Source: an uncultured Eubacteriales bacterium (GTDB lineage Bacteria > Bacillota > Clostridia > Christensenellales > CAG-138). Taken from it: a stretch of DNA of 5,526 nt. The stretch covers positions 1 through 5,526 of the forward strand of contig URFJ01000121.1 of NCBI GenBank assembly GCA_900547135.1, read 5' to 3'. The first letter of the stretch is position 1; each line of letters begins with the position of its first letter. Positions 1-5,395 of the stretch are shown one piece after another. Under the pieces are notes generated by a model. It was not told the origin of the DNA. It was given only the letters and a program-made list of their open reading frames with translations, and ran no database searches. Both the position numbers and the translations under genes were made by a program.

Positions 1-286
1 GATAAGCGGAGGTGACATCGGTCACGTCGCCGTTTCCAATCACCGGAATCCTGACGGCTTTCTTCACAGCGGCAACGCCACGCTCATGATCGGCGTTACG
101 GACGACCGCCTGAACAAGGCCCTTGATATAATCAGGCTGAATTCGGGCACATGCAAGAATCAAATAATAATGCCGTCGGCATATCCAAGCGCGGACTTTT
201 CAGACTTTGAGAGCGAGAGGATCCAGGTAACGCTGGGCGGCGCTACGGTGTTTGTTATAAACGTGCAGGATTACCGCAAGTTCTAG
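1..286 (+). CDS. DarA/PstA-like c-di-AMP receptor family protein, copy 1 (5' end missing)
   Basis: This is the C-terminal part of a DUF970 (PII-like, cyclic-di-AMP receptor) protein. The reading frame is open from base 2 to a TAG at 284-286, and the true start lies outside the window. Family marks are GFLHSGNATLMIG, the PSAYP segment and the closing LGGATVFVINVQDYRKF. Over the 76 residues from GFLH to the end it matches 42 in the complete paralogue immediately downstream, so the two are a tandem duplication that has diverged. Upstream of GFLH the frame reads VSNHRNPDGF where the paralogue reads VTRIASTGGF, and about eight extra residues (GGDIGHVA) precede it. The loop that normally contributes to c-di-AMP binding is therefore altered, and binding of that ligand is uncertain. 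A frameshift in the unseen 5' part cannot be excluded, but the visible frame is intact. By family this would be a small cytosolic trimeric signalling protein. Confidence 0.85.
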   Translation, partial: ISGGDIGHVAVSNHRNPDGFLHSGNATLMIGVTDDRLNKALDIIRLNSGTCKNQIIMPSAYPSADFSDFESERIQVTLGGATVFVINVQDYRKF

Positions 287-347
287 TTTAGGTTCATTTG
301 ATGCGTGCCGTGGGGGATTCACAAAAATATATATTATTTAAAAAGTG

Positions 348-377
348 TTGACAGCGCGGCGGCGCGGTGGTTATATA
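348..377 (+). promoter_or_regulatory. Sigma-A-type promoter upstream of the second darA copy
   Basis: A perfect -35 box TTGACA (348-353) is followed after 18 nt by TATATA (372-377), a four-of-six match to the -10 consensus inside a TTATATATGT stretch. A start near 384 would give a leader of about 20 nt ending in the GGAGG ribosome-binding site of the next gene. This suggests that darA copy 2 and holB can be transcribed independently of copy 1. Inferred from sequence only. Confidence 0.5.
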
Positions 378-404
378 TGTCAAATGCTTTTAATGGAGGC
401 GTTT

Positions 405-737
405 ATGAAACTTATATTTGCGATTGTTCAAAACGACGATGTGCGCAAGCTTATGCGCGAGCTTGTCAAAAACGAGATAAGCGTTACAAGGATCGCCAGC
501 ACCGGCGGCTTCCTTCACGGGGGCAACGCAACGCTGATGATAGGCATCGACGACGAAAAGCTTGATACCGCGCTGGAGGTTATAAAATCATGCTCGAGTT
601 CGCGCAAGGAATACATGGTTATCCCCTCTGCGTACCCGGGAGCGGGCTTCGCGGACACGACCAGCGCGCCTGTACCCGTAACGCTTGGCGGCGCAACCGT
701 GTTCGTGCTCGATGTACAGAACTTCTACAAGTTCTAG
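405..737 (+). CDS. darA: Cyclic-di-AMP receptor DarA/PstA (PII-like signalling protein), copy 2
   Basis: Complete 110-residue DUF970 protein, close to the 109 residues of Bacillus subtilis DarA. It starts MKLIFAIVQNDD. The conserved ligand-loop segment VTRIASTGGFL lies at residues 27-37, GNATLMIG at 40-47, PSAYP at 74-78, and the C-terminal LGGATVFVLDV at 94-104. Family members are cytosolic trimers that bind c-di-AMP between subunits; their downstream targets are mostly unknown. The ATG at 405 is chosen because GGAGG (395-399) lies 5 nt upstream and the protein begins exactly where the family does. Longer in-frame starts (GTG at 345) would overlap the promoter and add an unrelated N-terminus. 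The stop is separated from the holB start by one base, so the two are probably co-transcribed and translationally coupled. Unlike copy 1, the binding loop looks canonical. Confidence 0.95.
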   Translation: MKLIFAIVQNDDVRKLMRELVKNEISVTRIASTGGFLHGGNATLMIGIDDEKLDTALEVIKSCSSSRKEYMVIPSAYPGAGFADTTSAPVPVTLGGATVFVLDVQNFYKF

Positions 738-738
738 C

Positions 739-1653
739 ATGGATGCGCGTGTAGGTATTGCGCGGGGGGGCCTTTTCAGAGGCATACGCGCCGGAATGTA
801 TTCCCATGCGTATATGGTGTCGTGTCCGGACGCGTCGCGCGCCAGGGAGCTTATAGAGCGTGCGGCCGCGCTTTTGTGCCTTGGCAGTGAAGACGCGGAT
901 ATAGGCTCGCATCCGGATTATCTTCGCTATGACGGGGCGCAGGCGTCAAAAGGTGATATGCGCCAAATGCTTGAGGAGCTAAGGCTCCTCCCGTTTTCGC
1001 GCTCAGTGCGTGTGGTTTTTATTGAAAACGCGCATTATCTTGATGAGCAGAAGCAGAACATGATTTTAAAGACGCTTGAGGAGCCTCCCGAAGGCACTGT
1101 ATTCTTCCTTGCGGGCGTAGAATCAGGACTGTTGCCCACGGTGCGTTCACGCTGCACCGCCGTGCGCGTGCCTCTTATGACGCAAGAATCGATAGAGGAG
1201 CGGCTTGAGGGGGGCGGGCTTAACCCATCCCAGGCGCGGCGAATCGCCGGCGCGTGCGGCGGCTCCCTTGACGCGGCGCTTAGCATGGCGGACGGCGGCA
1301 GCGCTCAGGAGGTATGCGACAGCGCGCTTAACATGCTGTTTTGCGCGCTGGACGCGTCGCCTTCGTTCAGCGTCCCAAAGGGCTGGAGTGCCCAGGCGGG
1401 CCGCGCGGCGGCCAGGCAGGCGGTTGAGTTCATGCTCGAGTTTATGCGGCAAACGCTTGCGGCGTACATTAATGGCGCTGGCACGGAAGCGGGCAAGTAT
1501 GCCAAAAAGCTGAGCATTGGCCAGATAAGCCGGATAATAGACGTCCTGTGCGGCGCTAAGCGCAGGCTTGCTACCAACACGCCCGCAGGCAGTGTGTTCG
1601 GCTGGCTGGCGGCCGCGATAACAGAGATAGCGGTTTTGGGGGATCCGTCATAA
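739..1653 (+). CDS. holB: DNA polymerase III delta' subunit (clamp loader)
   Basis: A 304-residue AAA+ clamp-loader subunit; in the gamma/tau complex delta' helps load the beta sliding clamp onto DNA. Visible marks are the SHAYMV segment (22-27) typical of the family N-terminus, the HPD motif (58-60), a Walker-B-like region VVFIENAHYLDEQKQNMILK (92-111) followed by TLEEPP, and the sensor/arginine-finger motif SRC at 137-139. The P-loop is replaced by a non-canonical CPDASRARE stretch, and of the usual zinc-binding cysteines only C47 is obvious. Loss of ATP binding is common in delta'. The N-terminus is shorter and more divergent than usual. The ATG at 739 lies one base after the darA stop and has no clear Shine-Dalgarno, fitting coupling; ATG 796 is a less likely alternative. 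The position after darA matches Firmicutes gene order, although yaaR, which often lies between, is missing. Confidence 0.93.
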   Translation: MDARVGIARGGLFRGIRAGMYSHAYMVSCPDASRARELIERAAALLCLGSEDADIGSHPDYLRYDGAQASKGDMRQMLEELRLLPFSRSVRVVFIENAHYLDEQKQNMILKTLEEPPEGTVFFLAGVESGLLPTVRSRCTAVRVPLMTQESIEERLEGGGLNPSQARRIAGACGGSLDAALSMADGGSAQEVCDSALNMLFCALDASPSFSVPKGWSAQAGRAAARQAVEFMLEFMRQTLAAYINGAGTEAGKYAKKLSIGQISRIIDVLCGAKRRLATNTPAGSVFGWLAAAITEIAVLGDPS

Positions 1654-1705
1654 TGTGATTTGCATGTGCGTAAAAGTTTAAATATATGCGCCCACATGGA
1701 CTGCG

Positions 1706-1731
1706 ATGGTGGCTTGCTGGTCACCGTTTTT
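1706..1731 (+). terminator. Intrinsic terminator of the darA-holB unit
   Basis: Hairpin GGTGGC (1708-1713), loop TTGCTG, GTCACC (1720-1725): six pairs with one G-U, extendable outward by a G-U and an A-U pair, followed by GTTTTT (1726-1731). It lies 53 nt after the holB stop and just before the CRISPR array. Orientation and U-tract support termination of + strand transcripts only. Confidence 0.75.
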
Positions 1732-1743
1732 ACATTTCAATAT

Positions 1744-1772
1744 ATTTCAACCCGTGCAACGCGGGACGCGAC
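1744..1772 (-). repeat. Degenerate trailer-end CRISPR repeat
   Basis: This segment keeps both repeat ends (GTCGC at the 5' end and TTGAAAT at the 3' end on the - strand) but has a different, shortened middle of 29 nt in total. It sits 36 nt from the next repeat, a normal spacer length, so it reads as the decayed last repeat. A further partial copy of the GAAAT end (ATTTCAAT on +, 1734-1741) lies 10 nt beyond. Confidence 0.75.
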
Positions 1773-1973
1773 GAACGAACATTTTACCAAGTCCAAAAGA
1801 TACTAAAAGTTTCAATCCACGCACCCACACGGCATGCGACTGCTTGATGGGGGCGCACGGTTAGGGCGATCGTATATTTCAATCCACGCACCCACACGGC
1901 ATGCGACCTGTAACTATCGGTGTCATTATATTACCTCCTTAATTTCAATCCACGCACCCACACGGCATGCGAC
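1744..1973 (-). CRISPR. Short type I-C-like CRISPR array, 4 repeats (1 degenerate), 3 spacers
   Basis: Three 32-nt repeats occupy 1809-1840, 1876-1907 and 1942-1973 and are identical except for one terminal base (C instead of T in the 1809 copy, read on the - strand). A fourth, degenerate repeat of 29 nt lies at 1744-1772. Spacers are 36 nt (1773-1808), 35 nt (1841-1875) and 34 nt (1908-1941), all different. On the - strand the repeat begins GTCGCATGCC and ends GCGTGGATTGAAAT, the form known for type I-C (Cas5/Cas8c/Cas7) repeats. It folds as CGCAT pairing with GTGCG (one G-U), a bulged G, a CC/GG pair and a GTGT loop. The degenerate copy at the left and the AT-rich flank at the right both put the leader at the right, so transcription is on the - strand. 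No cas genes are in the window, so activity depends on cas genes elsewhere. Confidence 0.93.
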
Positions 1974-2040
1974 TGCAAAAACCTGAAAGAATATTCGGAA
2001 TAATTCGATATAAATGCATATTATTTCACTTTAAACTGAG
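1974..2040 (-). promoter_or_regulatory. Probable CRISPR leader with a weak promoter candidate
   Basis: AT-rich tract directly beside the intact end of the array, in contrast to the GC-richer surroundings. On the - strand a -35-like TTTAAA (2030-2035) and a -10-like TATATC (2007-2012) are 17 nt apart, each matching four of six consensus bases. This would start the pre-crRNA about 25 nt before the first repeat. The leader role is inferred from position and composition; the true length may extend further right. Confidence 0.5.
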
Positions 2041-2198
2041 TAACATGGCCGCCGGCACGGTACATCGCGCATATTTAGGAATAAACGCGGTGCGAATCTC
2101 TGCCGTATTATATGGCTGCTTGGCATACGCAGGGGAATGGCGTCTATAGCCCGCATCAATATGCATTGTTTTCCTCTCCACGTCACTGCGCTATGGAT

Positions 2199-2230
2199 AA
2201 CCCGGCGTTTGATCGGGAGCTTCCAGCCCA
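2199..2230 (-). repeat. Imperfect direct repeat, copy B
   Basis: 32 nt matching 25 of 32 bases, without gaps, to the copy exactly 140 nt to the right. Five of the seven differences are transitions. The shared core on + is GGAGCTT followed by CAG and CCA. Weaker similarity continues on both sides. Function unknown. Confidence 0.5.
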
Positions 2231-2338
2231 ATACCGCTGAAAGGCCAATTAAGACATGCGGGAATGATGCCCATAGCATCCAGCAACCATGCCAATGCAT
2301 GCCCCAATCCAGGTCTGCCCACGGGTTAGCACACTATA

Positions 2339-2370
2339 AACCCAGCGCATTATCAGGAGCTTTCAGTCCA
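2339..2370 (-). repeat. Imperfect direct repeat, copy A
   Basis: Partner of the repeat at 2199-2230. It begins AACCC and ends CAGTCCA on the + strand. Read on the - strand, both copies can encode a GL(K/E)APD peptide followed soon by TAG, which may only reflect their shared origin. Confidence 0.5.
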
Positions 2371-2420
2371 GCCATTTAAAGTCCGGTGCGGGTGCGTAAT
2401 GGCGCTAAATGGAATGCCTT

Positions 2421-2993
2421 CTAAACCAACCCTACAACTATGCCTACTATTGCCGCAGCGCCGATAAACACGATTGGGTGCAGCTTTTTCAGCGGCTTTA
2501 TGTTGCTTAATACCAAGAGCGCGGCGAACATTACTACCCACCGCCAATTGATGGAAGCGATCAGGCCGCCGACGCCGACGGCGGCGCCCGTAAACAGCGC
2601 AACCCTGATAACGGACCAGCCCGCAGCTCCGATAAGGCCGGCAACAGCGGGCCTTATGCAGGAGAAGGTGCTTTGCACAAGAGGGCTTGAATTGTATTTT
2701 TGCAAAAATCTGGCTATAAGCAGTATCACCAAAAACGATGGAAGCACCAGCGAAAACGTGGCGGTAAGCGCTCCGGCAACGCCGGCGGCTTCAAAGCCGG
2801 CATATGTTGCCATGTTTACCCCTATAGGGCCTGGCGTGGATTCGGAAACCGCTATCATGTCGGCCAGCATCTCCCGTGTAAGCCACGGGTATTTGTCAGC
2901 TATGTCCATCAGGAACGGAATGGTAGCCAGGCCGCCGCCTACAGCGAAGAGACCTATCTTGAAAAACTCGTAGAACAGCGTAAGATAGATCAT
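2421..2993 (-). CDS. Chromate transporter family (CHR) protein, short-chain, second of pair
   Basis: 190-residue hydrophobic protein with one CHR domain (PF02417 type). It has the conserved GGG near the N-terminus (19-21, within AVGGGLATIPFLMD) and STPGPIGVNMATYAG at 52-66, followed by several predicted membrane segments (about 77-97, 113-129, 131-147, 151-163, 172-190). Short-chain CHR proteins carry half the length of fused ChrA and usually work as a pair of N- and C-type halves in the inner membrane. The family name comes from chromate efflux, but the physiological substrate of most clostridial members is unproven. The ATG overlaps the TGA of the upstream partner by 4 nt (ATGA), and a GGAGG lies 10 nt upstream inside that gene, so the two are translationally coupled. 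No regulator gene such as chrB adjoins it. Confidence 0.92.
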   Translation of the reverse strand: MIYLTLFYEFFKIGLFAVGGGLATIPFLMDIADKYPWLTREMLADMIAVSESTPGPIGVNMATYAGFEAAGVAGALTATFSLVLPSFLVILLIARFLQKYNSSPLVQSTFSCIRPAVAGLIGAAGWSVIRVALFTGAAVGVGGLIASINWRWVVMFAALLVLSNIKPLKKLHPIVFIGAAAIVGIVVGLV

Positions 2994-3550
2994 GCCTTGG
3001 GGTCCTCCGTCCTGTTCTTTTTGCTAAATAGGCCCATCGTAAGCCCCAGTATGCCCGCCCCTAATACCACATACACGGGCGATGCGCCGAGAACAGCTAC
3101 AATCACGAACGCGAAAACGCATAGAACAATGCCCAGCCAGTTTTTGATATTTTGGCGGGCAATGCGGATTACAGCGTTTACAATCAGCGCCGCGACCGCC
3201 ACGCGAATGCCCGCAAAGGCGTTCTGCACGACCTCAATATGCGCAAAGTTGGACAGCAGGGCCGCAATTATGACGATTATGACAATCGACGGCGCTATGA
3301 CGCCCGCCGTCGCCACGGCGGCGCCTAAAACCCCCCGCACCCTGCTTCCTACAAACGTGGCTGTGTTCACAGCTATAACACCAGGCGTACACTGGCCTAT
3401 GGCAAAATAGTCCAAAAGCACCTCGCGCGTCGCCCATTTGTATCTGTCCACGCACTCGCGCTCCAGCATGGGCAGCATGGCGTACCCTCCGCCAAAGGTC
3501 AGCGCCCCAATGCGCGCAAAAGCTAGAAAAAGTGTGCTCAGCTTAGTCAT
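2990..3550 (-). CDS. Chromate transporter family (CHR) protein, short-chain, first of pair
   Basis: 186-residue membrane protein with one CHR domain. TFGGGYAMLPMLERE spans residues 18-32 and QCTPGVIAVNTATFVG spans 53-68, the two signature motifs of the family. Hydrophobic stretches follow (about 74-100, 113-130, 138-154, 157-174), and a short charged tail (SKKNRTEDPKA) is probably cytosolic. It pairs with the next gene as two separate halves of a ChrA-like transporter in the cytoplasmic membrane. The ATG at 3550 has a TGAGGT ribosome-binding site 5 nt upstream. I see no convincing promoter in the 231 nt before it, only overlapping hairpins. Substrate could be chromate, sulfate or another anion; the sequence does not decide. 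Confidence 0.92.
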   Translation of the reverse strand: MTKLSTLFLAFARIGALTFGGGYAMLPMLERECVDRYKWATREVLLDYFAIGQCTPGVIAVNTATFVGSRVRGVLGAAVATAGVIAPSIVIIVIIAALLSNFAHIEVVQNAFAGIRVAVAALIVNAVIRIARQNIKNWLGIVLCVFAFVIVAVLGASPVYVVLGAGILGLTMGLFSKKNRTEDPKA

Positions 3551-3637
3551 AAATACCTCATATTGCCGCTGTTTGGCATCTTACCGCCTCAATGGAGCGA
3601 AATAAGAAAACGTTTTTTAAAAGCCATTATTCGGGCT

Positions 3638-3662
3638 GGCGATAATTCGCCGTTTTTACGGC
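3638..3662. repeat. Two overlapping, mutually exclusive hairpins
   Basis: GGCGA-TAAT-TCGCC (3638-3651) and GCCGT-TTTT-ACGGC (3649-3662) each form a perfect five-pair stem and share bases 3649-3651. Read on +, the first stem is followed by GTTTTTA and looks like a weak terminator, but no + strand gene ends nearby. On -, they fall in the untranslated stretch ahead of the chromate-transporter pair. Confidence 0.45.
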
Positions 3663-3735
3663 ACAAATGGATTTCCCGCGCAGTCAGGCATTGGATCAGC
3701 GCAGATAGCGCGGTGCGCGTATGTATTTAAACAAA

Positions 3736-3757
3736 AGCGGGCGTCCCCGTAATCGCT
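3736..3757 (-). terminator. Weak terminator candidate after queT
   Basis: On the - strand CGGG-GACG-CCCG forms a four-pair GC stem with a tetraloop, followed by CTTTTGTTT (T-rich tail extending left to about 3730). Flanking AGCG and CGCT can add outer pairs across an internal loop. It lies about 25 nt after the queT stop, the right place for termination, but the stem is short. Confidence 0.35.
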
Positions 3758-3781
3758 ATGCTTAAAAATGCCAGAATATAA

Positions 3782-4270
3782 TCAGCCCCGCCCGTTTAGC
3801 GCCTTTCCTCCGTACCGGTTTATTGCGTATATCAGAGGCATGCCAAAGCCGTAACAGGCAATGCACTGGCCGGCTCCCACATAGAGCGCGCACACCCAGT
3901 AGTCGGCCCACCCATATGCATAGCAGAAAACCGCGCCTAAGACCAGGGCGTTTATAACGACAGCGGGCATAGGCGCAAGCCACTTGCTTACGCCGCGTCT
4001 ACCCATTAGATATACAATGTAGGCCGCAAGCAGGGAGGCTAGGCTGCCGAATATCACGTCTACCGGTATCGCTCCGGAGATGAGGTTGCCGATAAGGCAG
4101 CCAATAAACAGGCCAGGCACTGCCGAAGGCATGAAATACGGAAGTACACACATGGCCTCGGACAGCCGGACCTGCATCAGGCCGCTGCTAAACGGTATTA
4201 CAAACGTAAGAGCGGCGTACAGCGCCGCGATCAGCGCGCTACGCACCATCCACGCGGTTTTGGAAATCAT
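3782..4270 (-). CDS. queT: Queuosine precursor transporter QueT (ECF S-component)
   Basis: 162-residue integral membrane protein of the QueT family, the substrate-binding S-component of an energy-coupling-factor transporter thought to import a queuosine precursor such as preQ1 or queuine. Family marks are the N-terminal ALIAALYAALTFVIPFSSG, the QVRLSEAMCVLPYFMP segment (33-48) and GLFIGCLIGNLISG followed by DVIFGSLASLLAA (71-83). About five to six membrane segments are visible. It needs shared EcfA and EcfT subunits, not encoded here. It lies 26 nt downstream of the DUF1858 gene and probably shares its promoter. The ATG at 4270 has no Shine-Dalgarno upstream, which is odd among these well-marked genes; the family alignment still favours this start. 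No preQ1 riboswitch is recognisable in the short gap or in the operon leader. Confidence 0.9.
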   Translation of the reverse strand: MISKTAWMVRSALIAALYAALTFVIPFSSGLMQVRLSEAMCVLPYFMPSAVPGLFIGCLIGNLISGAIPVDVIFGSLASLLAAYIVYLMGRRGVSKWLAPMPAVVINALVLGAVFCYAYGWADYWVCALYVGAGQCIACYGFGMPLIYAINRYGGKALNGRG

Positions 4271-4296
4271 GGGGTTTTCAGAAATCGTGCGCCTAA

Positions 4297-4494
4297 TTAT
4301 TTTGACGCCAGAAAATCGTTTATCTTGCTGACTAGGCCGTCAACGTCAATGCCGTGTACTGAGCAGGCCTGCTCCAGGTTTTCGCCCGAAGCCATTGCAC
4401 AGCCAAGGCAGTGCATGCCCGCGTCCATCAGTATATCGGCTATGCCGGCGTCGGTCATAAGGATCTGCTGTATTGTCATTTCCTTATTGATCAT
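4297..4494 (-). CDS. DUF1858 domain protein (redox-disulfide type)
   Basis: 65-residue soluble protein with a DUF1858 domain, the family known as the hybrid-cluster-protein-associated redox disulfide domain. The N-terminal MTIQQILMTDAGIADILMDAG is typical, and the key motif CLGC lies at residues 29-32 (C29, C32), with a third cysteine at C44. These cysteines suggest a thiol/disulfide or metal-binding role; the exact function is unknown. The ATG at 4494 is supported by GGAGG (4504-4508) 9 nt upstream. It is the first gene of an apparent two-gene unit with queT, behind a good promoter. The pairing with a queuosine precursor transporter is not one I recognise as standard and may be chance co-transcription. 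Confidence 0.92.
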   Translation of the reverse strand: MINKEMTIQQILMTDAGIADILMDAGMHCLGCAMASGENLEQACSVHGIDVDGLVSKINDFLASK

Positions 4495-4538
4495 GTAAAA
4501 ATTCCTCCGCTATAATTTAATTTGGTAATCCTGGTCTT

Positions 4539-4566
4539 ATTGTACCCAGTTTTTACAGGCTGTCAA
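4539..4566 (-). promoter_or_regulatory. Sigma-A-type promoter of the DUF1858-queT unit
   Basis: On the - strand a perfect -35 TTGACA (4561-4566) is followed after 16 nt by TACAAT (4539-4544), a five-of-six -10 box. A start near 4532 gives a leader of roughly 38 nt containing the GGAGG site of the DUF1858 gene. It lies just after the tatD stop, so the two genes can be expressed apart from tatD. Confidence 0.7.
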
Positions 4567-4586
4567 GCCAAACTAGGAACGCTTTT

Positions 4587-5357
4587 TTATTTTTGTATTT
4601 CAAACAGGGCGCAGCCGTTTTCCAGCGTTTTTTCAGCAGCCCTTTCGGAGTCCATGCCTCTGATCAGGGCAAGGCGCTCGGCCACGTATTTAACCAGCGA
4701 CGGATCGTTGCGCCGGCCGCGAAACGGTGCGGGCGTCATATACGGGCAGTCGGTCTCGATCACTATGCGATCCATGGGCAGGCGGGCCGCGGTTTCTACC
4801 TGCCTTACGGCGTTTGCGAACGTAAGCGCGCCGCCAAACGCGATGTACAGGCCCATATCCAGGCATTCGCGGGCAATTTCGTAGCTGCCGGAAAAGCAGT
4901 GCATTACGCCCTTTAACCCCTGCCTGTGTGCCCTCAGTATATCCATGCAGTCCTGAAACGCCTCGCGTATGTGCAGTATCACCGGTACGCCGCATTCCTG
5001 AGCCAACTCAAGCTGGAGGGCGAACCACTTTTTCTGAATATCCCTGGGCGAAAAGTCATAGTGGTAGTCAAGGCCGATCTCGCCTATGGCCAGCACCTTT
5101 TCATGCTTAAGCTGGCCCCGTATAATATCCAGGTGCCCCTGCTCCATGCCGGCCGCCTCGTGCGGGTGCGTGCCCACAGCCGCGTATATGAATGGGTATT
5201 TTTCGGCTAAGGCGATTACCCCATAGGTCTCATTCACGTCGCATGCCACGTCCATCACAAGCTCGACCCCGCTGTCAGGCAGGGACGGGATAAGCGCAGC
5301 CCTGTCGGCGTCGAATTTTTTGTCCGTAAGGTGCGCGTGCGTATCAAAAAGCCTCAT
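4587..5357 (-). CDS. tatD: TatD family metal-dependent hydrolase (DNase)
   Basis: 256-residue TIM-barrel hydrolase, nearly the same length as B. subtilis YabD. TatD enzymes use divalent metals to cleave DNA or other phosphoesters in the cytosol. Metal ligands are visible in order: H7 and H9 in FDTHAHL, E93 in AIGEIGLDYH, H129 in VILHIREA, H153 in GVMHCFSGS and D203 in IETDCPYMTPAPFRG. All are intact, so it should be active. The ATG at 5357 is chosen because the family begins MLFDTHAHL, a GGGGTGAGG ribosome-binding region precedes it, and the promoter lies directly upstream; an earlier in-frame ATG (5429) would add an unrelated extension crossing the promoter. In Bacillus yabD follows metS, but here nothing resembling metS is visible upstream and the gene has its own promoter. 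Confidence 0.95.
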   Translation of the reverse strand: MRLFDTHAHLTDKKFDADRAALIPSLPDSGVELVMDVACDVNETYGVIALAEKYPFIYAAVGTHPHEAAGMEQGHLDIIRGQLKHEKVLAIGEIGLDYHYDFSPRDIQKKWFALQLELAQECGVPVILHIREAFQDCMDILRAHRQGLKGVMHCFSGSYEIARECLDMGLYIAFGGALTFANAVRQVETAARLPMDRIVIETDCPYMTPAPFRGRRNDPSLVKYVAERLALIRGMDSERAAEKTLENGCALFEIQK

Positions 5358-5395
5358 ATCCTCACCCCATGTCATTTTTACTGTCAACATATAAG

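Larger units (their letters stand above)
2041..2420. other. Gene-poor region with an imperfect direct repeat
   Basis: No convincing gene is seen on either strand; the longest open frames have no ribosome-binding site and no family resemblance. A GTG-initiated 43-codon frame on the - strand (2322-2191) is readable but has no Shine-Dalgarno. The region contains a 32-nt direct repeat (2199-2230 and 2339-2370). It also has a 7-nt inverted repeat, CCATTTA (2372-2378) with TAAATGG (2406-2412), just beyond the chromate-transporter stop; no T-tract follows it, so it is not a standard terminator. The stretch may be remnant sequence between the array and the next operon. Confidence 0.5.

Noticed and set aside
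345..404. Longer darA copy 2 starting at GTG 345
   Set aside because: It would include the promoter region, lacks a ribosome-binding site and adds residues absent from the family.
685..738. holB start inside darA copy 2
   Set aside because: The extra 18 residues are a shadow of the darA frame and are absent from the HolB family.
2031..2300. 89-codon open frame on the - strand in the gene-poor region
   Set aside because: No Shine-Dalgarno, composition unlike neighbouring genes, overlaps the probable CRISPR leader and shows no recognisable domain.
2191..2322. 43-codon GTG-initiated open frame on the - strand
   Set aside because: No ribosome-binding site, no family resemblance, and its end coincides with a direct-repeat copy; too little to call a gene.
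2372..2412. CCATTTA/TAAATGG inverted repeat as terminator for the chr operon
   Set aside because: 27-nt loop and no T-tract after the stem on the - strand.
4271..4538. preQ1 riboswitch upstream of queT
   Set aside because: Neither the 26-nt gap nor the operon leader shows the preQ1 aptamer pattern; the remainder is the DUF1858 coding sequence.
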